Below, one piece after another: positions 43,473-52,304 of a DNA stretch of 64,000 nucleotides. The notes beneath the pieces are model-generated. The model saw nothing but the letters and a program-made list of their open reading frames with translations, was not told where the DNA came from and did not search any database. The DNA lies in the NCBI GenBank assembly GCA_902475245.1, contig CABRYP010000005.1, positions 1 through 64,000 on the forward strand, written 5' to 3'. This DNA comes from an uncultured Collinsella sp. Lineage in GTDB: Bacteria; Actinomycetota; Coriobacteriia; Coriobacteriales; Coriobacteriaceae. The position numbers were made by a program, and so were the translations under genes. Numbering within the stretch: position 1 is the first letter of the stretch; each line of letters starts with the position of its first letter.

Positions 43473-44968
43473 GAGCTTCTCCTTTGGGACGTGTCGTTGG
43501 CGTTAAGCGGAATGGATACCGTAAGCGTAAAGGGTGGGGCGGCATGGACCTCAAGGCTGCCGCCCAGATTCTGCGCGACATGCCTCATGCCTGGGATACC
43601 CGTTCCCTCGCGATACGATACGGGGGCCGGGGACCCGTCGTTAGAAATCGTCATGTGCGCGACGGCGTCAGCATCCGTCCCCTCCTGCCACAGGTGCACG
43701 TGGACCCGATGCGCCTGCGCATGCTTGGTGGCATTGGTCGAGGCCTCGCGGATAATCTGCAAAAATGCGGCGGCGACACGCGCGTCCTCAGGCAGCGCAC
43801 CCTCAACATCGATCTGCACGCTCACCAGGCCAAAAGCGTGGGCGATATCACCCAGCTGCTCTGCAGGCTCACTGGCACCGCCACTGCGCAGGTCGGCGGC
43901 GATCGAGCGCAGCAATGGGTCGATCTGCTCGAGCGACTCGTCGTCCAGGCGCCCCTCCTCCAAATAGCGATGGAGGATGGACAGGCGCTGCCCGATTACA
44001 TCGTGAACGCGAGCACGCATACGTAGGTAGGCCGCATTGTCGGCAACCTTTTTAACTTCTTCGATCTGGGACTGGAGCTCTTGGCCCGCAAGCTCAAGCA
44101 GGTGGTTGGCTTGCGCCAAGCGGTCGTAGGCGTGTGCGTATTCCGTCACGTCCAGGCCGACGACGCGCTCGAACGGACGGCCCGAGACCGTAACGGAGTC
44201 ACGCACGAACAGACGAATCTCGGAAGGAGAGATCTCGACCACGGCGCGATCCCTACCAAAGCGATCGAGGTCGATATGGGCGCGATTAGCGCTGCTTTCG
44301 GGCATTTGCATGCTAAGTTTGCGCAGGTCGTTCCATGTGCTACTCATGTCACGCAGATCGGTGGACATATGAAGTTCCACCAGGTTTTTGCGCATGCAGC
44401 GGTTCATGAGCAGCGGACGGCCCCTCGGGTCCAGATACAGGATACCCACGGGAATCACGTTGATGGTTTCGATCGTCGAGAACGCGGTGATATCCTCCTG
44501 GCGGTTACGGACGTCCATCAAGAGCGCCGCGATGGAACGGAACAGGAAGAACGCTCCCTCTGCGATAAGGACAACGGTCCACGCCGAGCCCATGGCAAAA
44601 ACCACCGGCGGTGTAACGGCGACAACAAGCAGCAGCTCGACCAGCATGACGGGGCGACGATAGCGCACCATAAGTACCACGCCATAGGCGAAGATCGCGA
44701 CATTGAGCCACAACGCTCCGCCCATTGCCCTGGCGCAAACGTCAAGCGGCGCCACCAGATACGAGCCAGACGACGCGAATAAGATGAGCGCCGAAATCAT
44801 CAGGTGAAGCACAAGGCTCGCCTCGTAGGCGCAAATCACCTTACGGTTATAGGACGAGCGGCGCGATGCGATGAGCGGGACGTGGATCGTCTGCAGACAC
44901 GCAGCCAGGGCAAAGACAACATCGAGCGCAACGATTTGGGGAAGGATGAGCGAAATCTGCATCGTCAC
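43469..44968 (-). CDS. Membrane sensor histidine kinase (HisKA_3 type)
   Basis: The 499-residue protein has about six membrane segments in residues 1-165, a PAS-like region (about 180-290, with FSTIETINVIPVGILYLDPR) and a NarX-type kinase part: H box RARVHDVIGQRLSILHRYLE, N box IIREASTNATKHAQA and G box YREGTGIPGMRHVAQNLGG. It should phosphorylate the adjacent regulator. Its 5' end overlaps the gene before it by 4 nt. The signal is unknown. Confidence 0.92.
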   Translation of the reverse strand: MTMQISLILPQIVALDVVFALAACLQTIHVPLIASRRSSYNRKVICAYEASLVLHLMISALILFASSGSYLVAPLDVCARAMGGALWLNVAIFAYGVVLMVRYRRPVMLVELLLVVAVTPPVVFAMGSAWTVVLIAEGAFFLFRSIAALLMDVRNRQEDITAFSTIETINVIPVGILYLDPRGRPLLMNRCMRKNLVELHMSTDLRDMSSTWNDLRKLSMQMPESSANRAHIDLDRFGRDRAVVEISPSEIRLFVRDSVTVSGRPFERVVGLDVTEYAHAYDRLAQANHLLELAGQELQSQIEEVKKVADNAAYLRMRARVHDVIGQRLSILHRYLEEGRLDDESLEQIDPLLRSIAADLRSGGASEPAEQLGDIAHAFGLVSVQIDVEGALPEDARVAAAFLQIIREASTNATKHAQAHRVHVHLWQEGTDADAVAHMTISNDGSPAPVSYREGTGIPGMRHVAQNLGGSLEVHAAPPFTLTVSIPLNANDTSQRRSS

Positions 44969-46848
44969 TCACCCGCCCTCGGCATCAAGACGATCATGCG
45001 CAGCTGGCCGGACTCGCCCTCAAGGCGGTATGCCACGTTGCGCCCTTGCAGAGCGCTTTCGAGCTCTTGCGCAGCGGGCGTCTGCGAAAGATCTTCATCA
45101 TCGTTGGAAAAAAGCGTGGCGCGCAGCTCGACACTGCATCGGTCATGGTCGCCCAAGTGATACATAAGCGCCGGATGGTCGGTGGTGTAGGCAAAAAACG
45201 CAAAGTCATACACGCAGTCGTACAGGGCGCTTACCGTACTGGCGTGCATCGGGCGCCGTATGGCGATAATCGAAGCGCAATCGATATCGATGGTGCGCAG
45301 GTCGCTTGCGAGCTCGTTGGCAATGAGCTGAATGCGGTCGCGATCAAAACCGCTCTCCCCGTGCTGCGCCAACGTGAGCGACCCCTTGCGCTTGCAATAG
45401 GCGACGAGCATCTTGGCGCGCTGCAGCATGCGGTAACGCTCGTGCGAAGACGCTTCGTCGGTCAACGGCGGCAGCGAGCTCAGCAGGTCGTACATCCCTT
45501 CGAGTGCGCGGGCAAGCGCCTGGTCCACGTCTTGGACCAGCAAGGCCTCGGCCTCTTGATCTGCCAGGTGCGTCTTAAGGTCGTAGTCGGCCGTGAGCAG
45601 TTCGTTTTGGCGCTGCAGCTCCATGCGACGATGTGCCAGTTCACGGTTAAGCTCGTTGAGCTCCGACACGTCTTGGGCAAGCAGAGCCGATCCGCCCAGC
45701 AGTGGAAAGGCACGGTACATTACGTCGGGATCGGACCCCACGGCAAAGGCATGGGCACGCCCGTGCTCCTGGACTCGCAACTCCTCGCACACGCCCTCTG
45801 GGATTGGCTTTGACACCGGCGTGGCATAGACTTCCTGCAGGTCGCGCGTTAGAACTTTGAGGTCGAGCGGCAAGGTGTCGAAGATGCCGGCTATGTCGTG
45901 ATACGACGGAATGACACCGCAATCGAGACAGATTTCCATCGCCACCACGCACAGGACGCAATAGACGAGCGAAAAGTTGAGCCTCCATGCCCAGGGCACG
46001 CGTAACGCATACGAGACGGCAAAGAATGCGCCGCCCAGCAGTACGAGCGCCGCCGTGCCCGAGAAACGCTGGATGCGAAAGGACGAGGACCGACCAACCA
46101 GGATAAAAAAGGCCACGAAGTCGAAGACCGTCCACACGAGAACGACAAAATAACCCCAGCCGTACGTGTAATCGTTACTCCAGGTGTCGCTTGTACGGTC
46201 AAAGCGGAAGACCTGCTGATGAAAATCGTTGGTGAGCACAAATCCGATAAGCAGGATGGCCGCAATCCACAGCGCAGCGCAGTAGCGGCGACCCAGGCGG
46301 TGTTGTTCCAGGCCCGCAAGGCGCAGGCCGCAGAGCTGGTAGAGCAGCGGAATGAGCGTCATGGGCACGTAGTACAGGTACCACAGCACGGTGGCATAGA
46401 ACGGCGTGAACGACTTGTACTTGAGAATGACTTCGATCATCCACAGGGCGCAGATGGTGGCGACGGCAACAAGGCGGCGACGCAACACATAGTCCAAACA
46501 GCGCAGATAGACCGATACGCCCCAGATCGAAAATACAATTGCGGCGACAAGCAGCGGGAGAGAGCTCGAATGGGCGAGCGCATCCACGACCTCTCCGGAC
46601 ACCTCGCTATAGGAGGGCACGGCGTTAGATAGTTTGGGGTCGAAGGCGAACAGCGCCGGCAAGACTGCCAAAAGCATGAGGAGCAGCGCGGTGATGGCGC
46701 CGGCGATAGCGAAGACGCGATGGCGATATGCACGGTGCGTTATACCAACTAGGAATCGCGGCATGGCGAAGAGCCTGCCGCCCCTGGGATCCGCAACCGG
46801 CGCGGTCCGGGCGGCCGCGTGGCCGATATGTCGCTCGCGGGTACCCAT
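44965..46848 (-). CDS. Multi-membrane sensor-like protein lacking clear kinase motifs
   Basis: The predicted 627-residue protein starts at the ATG at 46848 (AAAGG upstream). The N-terminal part (residues about 30-300) has some eight membrane segments like a 7TM-type histidine-kinase sensor domain. A PAS-like part follows (about 330-410, AFPLLGGSALLAQDVSELNE), then a helical part (SSHERYRMLQRAKMLVAYCK) in the place of a kinase dimer domain and a divergent C-terminal end. I see no H-box histidine in good context and no DxGxG nucleotide-binding motif. It is translationally coupled to a true kinase and regulator and may be a co-sensor. Confidence 0.8.
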   Translation of the reverse strand: MGTRERHIGHAAARTAPVADPRGGRLFAMPRFLVGITHRAYRHRVFAIAGAITALLLMLLAVLPALFAFDPKLSNAVPSYSEVSGEVVDALAHSSSLPLLVAAIVFSIWGVSVYLRCLDYVLRRRLVAVATICALWMIEVILKYKSFTPFYATVLWYLYYVPMTLIPLLYQLCGLRLAGLEQHRLGRRYCAALWIAAILLIGFVLTNDFHQQVFRFDRTSDTWSNDYTYGWGYFVVLVWTVFDFVAFFILVGRSSSFRIQRFSGTAALVLLGGAFFAVSYALRVPWAWRLNFSLVYCVLCVVAMEICLDCGVIPSYHDIAGIFDTLPLDLKVLTRDLQEVYATPVSKPIPEGVCEELRVQEHGRAHAFAVGSDPDVMYRAFPLLGGSALLAQDVSELNELNRELAHRRMELQRQNELLTADYDLKTHLADQEAEALLVQDVDQALARALEGMYDLLSSLPPLTDEASSHERYRMLQRAKMLVAYCKRKGSLTLAQHGESGFDRDRIQLIANELASDLRTIDIDCASIIAIRRPMHASTVSALYDCVYDFAFFAYTTDHPALMYHLGDHDRCSVELRATLFSNDDEDLSQTPAAQELESALQGRNVAYRLEGESGQLRMIVLMPRAGE

Positions 46849-46915
46849 AGTGCCTTTAGTGTACCGACAGATGGGTCGAAAAAGCGGGCCGCATGTCCCA
46901 AAATCCGCAGACGGC

Positions 46916-46951
46916 AAGGCGTCCGGCGAGCACATACTCGCCGGGCGCCTT
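46916..46951 (-). terminator. GC-rich hairpin between the GH1 gene and the sensor operon
   Basis: AAGGCGTCCGGCGAG pairs with CTCGCCGGGCGCCTT (one G-T pair) around a 6-nt loop. It lies downstream of the minus-strand glycosidase gene and before the sensor gene. No T-tract follows, so termination is likely but not certain. Confidence 0.6.
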
Positions 46952-46987
46952 GGTCAGGAAACTCTGAAGTCGAGTGTCTCAGCTTCC

Positions 46988-48421
<1,434 letters not shown>

Positions 48422-48453
48422 TCAATCCTTTCGCACGCTGTTGTCATAGGCTC

Positions 48454-48482
48454 AGTATCCCTGTAAACAACGCGTCGCTCAA
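48454..48482 (-). promoter_or_regulatory. Candidate promoter of the GH1 gene
   Basis: On the minus strand TTGAGC and GATACT are separated by exactly 17 nt and lie about 35-65 nt before the ATG. No antiterminator-type (RAT) hairpin is evident downstream of it. Confidence 0.45.
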
Positions 48483-48570
48483 CGACAACGGGGCAGGCCG
48501 ATACTTCTTTTCGCGCGCAGGCGCCCGGCAGCCATCCCGCCTGACACTTTTTGATACCCGCCTGCCCAAG

Positions 48571-48603
48571 CCGCCACAAAGGGGACAGGCACCTTTGTGG
48601 TGG
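48571..48603. repeat. CCACAAAGG-type short hairpin repeat, inverted copy
   Basis: CCACAAAGG at 48574-48582 pairs with CCTTTGTGG at 48592-48600. It is the reverse complement of the elements at 915-949 and 34866-34892, showing that the family occurs in both orientations. Confidence 0.75.
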
Positions 48604-48618
48604 TTTGGGACCGGCTTG

Positions 48619-48753
48619 TCTCGATCTGTAACAGTTAGGCAGCCAAAACCGGGCCTGGTGTTACAGATCGAGATTTTCGGGTGGGCCCCTGTAGTTTGTC
48701 TCGATCTGTAACAGGTAGAGACGATCTAGCCCGCTAGATGTTACAGATCGAGA
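48619..48753. repeat. Tandem pair of TCTCGATCTGTAACA hairpins
   Basis: The first hairpin pairs 48619-48633 with 48659-48673, the second 48699-48713 with 48739-48753; both use TCTCGATCTGTAACA and its complement. The loops differ. The second ends 10 nt before the stop codon of the minus-strand gene at 48763. Two copies in a row suggest repeat insertion into a repeat, or a dual-hairpin 3' end. Confidence 0.8.
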
Positions 48754-48762
48754 CAGAAGATT

Positions 48763-49407
48763 CTAGTCGCAGGTGATGTCGAGGTTCTTGCCGGTGAGGC
48801 CTACGTAGCCGCCCTCGGCAGCTTTGGGGCTGTCAGCATGGCAGAGAACCCACTTGTCGGCCTTCCAGTAGCAGTAGCTGTCACCGGCGGTAGGCATATC
48901 GGCCGCAGCCTCGGGACGCGGACCGTTGGTACCTGCCGGCAGCGCCACCATCACCTGGAAGCCGCCGTCGTCGACCATGCACGGCGTGTAGTGAAGCGTG
49001 GTGTTGAAGACTTCGACGACCGTACCCGCCGGTACGCGGAACGCCTTGACGTACGCGGTGTCGAGCTTGCCGTCCTCGATCTCCCAGCGATGCGCCGCAA
49101 GCAGGATAAAGTCGCGTGCGCCCAGGTTAAACTCGCTGGCGCGGTGATACTCCAGGCAGTTGAGACGCGTGTTGTGCCCGTTGCACCAGCCGAGCTGGAA
49201 GGGACGGCCACCAAACATGAGAAAGCCCAGTTTGTCGGCATCCTTGACGCCCTCGAGCTCCGGCGCACTTGCTACGTACTTGCTGCCCTCGGGAATGGGC
49301 GTGGCAGAAAGCGCCTCGAGCACGGGCGACGTGAGCTCGGACGGAACGTTATCCCAAACGTTGCCATAGGACTTGAACTCGGAATCCTCGACAGAATAGA
49401 TATGCAT
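48763..49407 (-). CDS. DUF4867-like protein
   Basis: The predicted protein has about 214 residues (an alternative GTG start adds two). It resembles the DUF4867 family, a probable cupin-like beta fold, with VWDNVPSELTSPVLEALSAT, FGGRPFQLGWCNGHNTRLNC, YHRASEFNLGARDFILLAAH and VPAGTVVEVFNTTLHYTPC. The function is unknown; His and Cys positions could bind a metal. Family members are, as I recall, often near sugar-metabolism genes. A candidate DeoR-type operator lies directly upstream. It is monocistronic. Confidence 0.72.
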   Translation of the reverse strand: MHIYSVEDSEFKSYGNVWDNVPSELTSPVLEALSATPIPEGSKYVASAPELEGVKDADKLGFLMFGGRPFQLGWCNGHNTRLNCLEYHRASEFNLGARDFILLAAHRWEIEDGKLDTAYVKAFRVPAGTVVEVFNTTLHYTPCMVDDGGFQVMVALPAGTNGPRPEAAADMPTAGDSYCYWKADKWVLCHADSPKAAEGGYVGLTGKNLDITCD

Positions 49408-49413
49408 GTTCAC

Positions 49414-49459
49414 TCATGTTCGTTTATGTGACAGTATGAACATTCTAGAACAAACATGA
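49414..49459 (-). promoter_or_regulatory. Candidate DeoR-type operator upstream of the DUF4867-like gene
   Basis: TCATGTTCGTT at 49414-49424 and AACAAACATGA at 49449-49459 form an inverted repeat with one mismatch, 24 nt apart. ATGTTCG-like half sites are known for DeoR/GlpR-family sugar regulators. No such regulator is encoded nearby, so the assignment is an inference. Confidence 0.45.
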
Positions 49460-49491
49460 GCGATTTTGAACGCTCGTCCCGACCACTCAAC

Positions 49492-49523
49492 AAAAAGGCG
49501 CCCCCGCATAAGCGAAGGCGCCC
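49492..49523 (-). terminator. Rho-independent terminator of luxS
   Basis: On the minus strand GGGCGCC pairs with GGCGCC(C) and is followed by TTTTTG. It begins about 30 nt after the luxS stop codon. Confidence 0.85.
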
Positions 49524-49551
49524 AATGCGCACGTTTTAGGCGATAAAGCCC

Positions 49552-50040
49552 TTACGCCTGCTGATAATGCAGGTGTTTCTCGTCGATATCGGCCAGATCG
49601 CGGTCGAGGTAGCGGCGCGCGAGCCAGTTAGCCATGGGAAGGTTCTGGTCCAGGTAGTTGCCGCACTCCTCGGGAGCGGCACCGGGGACATCGCCCTCGA
49701 AGTCGGCGACAAACTCAAACAGCTCGCGCACGAGCGGCAAGATCTCCTCGCTCGTCAGCTCACCAAAAACGACGAGGTAAAAGCCCGTGCGGCAGCCCAT
49801 CGGGCCAAAGTAGACAATGCGGCTCGACCACTCGGCATGGTTGCGAAGGAACGTCGCACCCAGGTGCTCGATGGTGTGGCACTCGGCCGTGTTCATGACC
49901 GGCTCCTTGTTGGGCGTGGTCAGGCGCAGATCAAAGGTGGTGACGGCAGCGCCGGTCGCCGGATCGCGGTCGATGCGGCTCACATACACGCCGGGCTCAA
50001 GCAGCAGATGGTCAACGGAAAAACTCGCGATGCGCTCCAT
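49552..50040 (-). CDS. luxS: S-ribosylhomocysteine lyase
   Basis: LuxS cleaves S-ribosylhomocysteine to homocysteine and DPD, the precursor of autoinducer-2. The 162-residue protein has the metal site: HTIEH at about residues 55-59 and the Cys in PEECGNYLDQNLP. The catalytic Cys lies in GPMGCRTGFYL. It has its own terminator and a GAGAGGA ribosome site. Pfs/MTAN, which supplies its substrate, is not in the window. Confidence 0.97.
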   Translation of the reverse strand: MERIASFSVDHLLLEPGVYVSRIDRDPATGAAVTTFDLRLTTPNKEPVMNTAECHTIEHLGATFLRNHAEWSSRIVYFGPMGCRTGFYLVVFGELTSEEILPLVRELFEFVADFEGDVPGAAPEECGNYLDQNLPMANWLARRYLDRDLADIDEKHLHYQQA

Positions 50041-50143
50041 GGCAGATCCTCTCGATAGTCAAATTGGGACGGGGCTCTTTTAGCTGGTTCGAATAGTCGC
50101 ACCAATCATACCAGTCAAAAAAAGCCCCATCCAAAAAGACAAC

Positions 50144-51118
50144 TTAGCCCAAGACGCGGGCCATGCGCGTCTTGAACTCGGACAGGAAGCGCGGAGCGTC
50201 AACAGTCAGCGCCACAAGCGCGCTCTTGTCCGGATCGGACAGGCGGTGCTCATCGCAAATGGTGCGGCCGCGATACTCGCCCAGCAGATCAACACGCAGA
50301 TTGCAGCCGAGCGCACCCACGAGCGTGGGGTCAATCGCCACGGCGACGGCAAGCGGATCGTGCAGCGCGCAGCCACCAAGGTAGGGGGCGTTCATCTCGT
50401 ACGAGCCAATGTAGTGCTCGACCATGCTCGCAAATGCGCAGCCCGCCATGGTGCCCGAGCCCGTCCAGCCGGCAATGTCGCGGCGCGTAAGCACCACGCG
50501 ATGCGTCACGTCCAGGCCCACCATGGTGAGCTTGCGGCCCGAACGCAGCACGGCGTCGGCCGCCTCGGGATCACTTGCCATGTTGGCCTCGGCGCCCGCA
50601 CTCACGTTGCCGGGCACGGTCAGGGCGCCGCCCATAACCACCACGCGGCCGATAGACATCACCGCTGCCGCATCGCGCTCCAGGGCGAGCGCCAGGTTGG
50701 AGAGTGGGCCGGTCGCTACGTAGACCAGATCGGGACCATAGGTGCGCGCGGCATCGATCAGATAATCGACCGCAGCGTTACCGTCGGCAGACGTCGCCCC
50801 CACCGGCTCGTAGGGCGACGCCGGCACGCTCGCGCCGCCGATGCCGTTCTTGCCGTGAATGAGCGCGGTGGACGCCGGCGGCGTATAGGGCTCAGTCGCC
50901 TGCAGAGGACGGTCGGCACCCAGGTACACCGGCACCTCGGGACGACCCAACAGGTCGAGCACCGCCAAGCAGTTATGCGCCGACTGGTCGACGCGCACGT
51001 TGCCAAAGCACGTGGTAATGCCGACGAGCTCCACCTCGGGGCTCGCGATGGCATAGGCAAGCGCCATCGCATCGTCCACACCCATATCCAGATCAAGGAT
51101 CAGCTTCTTAATTGCCAT
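50144..51118 (-). CDS. Ribonucleoside hydrolase (inosine/uridine type)
   Basis: The 324-residue protein belongs to the nucleoside N-ribohydrolase family (RihA/B/C). The calcium site DLDMGVDDAMAL is at the N-terminus, and VYVATGPLSNLALAL, VVMGGALTVPGNVS and EANMASDPEAAD are conserved. It releases ribose and a base. It follows the ribokinase gene with a 4-nt gap, so ribose is probably phosphorylated at once. Base specificity cannot be told. Confidence 0.93.
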   Translation of the reverse strand: MAIKKLILDLDMGVDDAMALAYAIASPEVELVGITTCFGNVRVDQSAHNCLAVLDLLGRPEVPVYLGADRPLQATEPYTPPASTALIHGKNGIGGASVPASPYEPVGATSADGNAAVDYLIDAARTYGPDLVYVATGPLSNLALALERDAAAVMSIGRVVVMGGALTVPGNVSAGAEANMASDPEAADAVLRSGRKLTMVGLDVTHRVVLTRRDIAGWTGSGTMAGCAFASMVEHYIGSYEMNAPYLGGCALHDPLAVAVAIDPTLVGALGCNLRVDLLGEYRGRTICDEHRLSDPDKSALVALTVDAPRFLSEFKTRMARVLG

Positions 51119-51122
51119 TGTT

Positions 51123-52118
51123 CTACTCCGCTTCTCCGTCTTGTACTAAATCGTCTAAATCAAACACGCGCTCAACTTCGGCACGCGTGGGAATCGATTG
51201 CTGAGCACCCAAGCGCGACACCGTCACCGCCGAGGCGCGTGCGCCCGCCGTCATGCACTCAAAGAGCGGCAGGCCCTCCAGACGGGCAGCTGCAAGTGCA
51301 CCGATAAATGTATCGCCCGCGGCCGTCGTATCGACCACCGCACTCGAAAGCGCCGGCATGCGCAGCAGCTCGCCGTCATCGCCAAGCGTAACCGACCCGG
51401 CGCCGCCCAACGTGATGACCGCAGCTCCAGCACCCTTGGCGAGCAGGGCATTGAGCGCCGCGACGCAGCTCGCATCATCCGCGGGCAAGATGCCCGTCAG
51501 CACCTGGCACTCAGTCTCGTTGGGGCAGACCAGGTCGACTGCAGACCAGACCTCCGCAGGCAACTCGCAGGCAGGCGCTGGATTAAAGACCGTATAGAAC
51601 CCCAGCTCGTGAGCGCAAACAAGCGCCTCGGCCGTCGCTGCAAGGTCACATTCGCCCTGGGCGATAAAGACGCTTCCGGCAGCCGGGGCAATATCGCTGG
51701 CGTCGCCGTCGAGCTCATCGGTCACCAGACGTCTCAGCGCGCGGGCAACGTCCTCGCCCGCAAGCGCATGGTTGGCGCCCGGCGACAGCACGATGCGGTT
51801 GTCGCCCTCGCAGCGAATGATGGTCGCCGTTCCCGTCTCCACGTCATCGCGACGCGCTACAAAGCCACAGTCCACGCCGGCGTCTTGGAGCCCCGCCACG
51901 AGCGACGTGCCAAATGCGTCGCGCCCGACCGCGCCGATCATGTGCGTGCACGCGCCCATACGCGCGGCAGCTACGGCCTGATTGGCGCCCTTGCCGCCGG
52001 CATTGCTGATAAATCCGCTGCCGCCGACGGTCTCGCCCACACGCGGCATGCGCTCGCACGCCACCGAAAGGTCCATGTTCATGCTGCCGAACACCGCAAC
52101 GATGCCGCAATCTGCCAT
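51123..52118 (-). CDS. rbsK: Ribokinase
   Basis: The 331-residue PfkB-family kinase has the N-terminal motif FGSMNMDLSVACERMPRVGE, the substrate loop NAGGKGANQAVAAARMG and the C-terminal catalytic motif VDTTAAGDTFIGAL with the base Asp. It phosphorylates ribose at O-5 with ATP. It is first of a two-gene salvage operon with the nucleoside hydrolase. GGAGG precedes the ATG. Confidence 0.93.
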   Translation of the reverse strand: MADCGIVAVFGSMNMDLSVACERMPRVGETVGGSGFISNAGGKGANQAVAAARMGACTHMIGAVGRDAFGTSLVAGLQDAGVDCGFVARRDDVETGTATIIRCEGDNRIVLSPGANHALAGEDVARALRRLVTDELDGDASDIAPAAGSVFIAQGECDLAATAEALVCAHELGFYTVFNPAPACELPAEVWSAVDLVCPNETECQVLTGILPADDASCVAALNALLAKGAGAAVITLGGAGSVTLGDDGELLRMPALSSAVVDTTAAGDTFIGALAAARLEGLPLFECMTAGARASAVTVSRLGAQQSIPTRAEVERVFDLDDLVQDGEAE

Positions 52119-52304
52119 GGAAACCTCCTCGTCCGCGGGCTCTGCGCCCGCTGTTGGCCGTCAATCGTGCGCTCTCGCGCCTCTATAACTTTAGTTCACT
52201 TTGATGTGGACGCGCACTTGAGCTTGCGCCGGCAGCAAGCATTCACAGGAGCAGGCGGTTACAATGAAAACGTGCTGATTATTCTCGTCATTGGATGATG
52301 TTTT

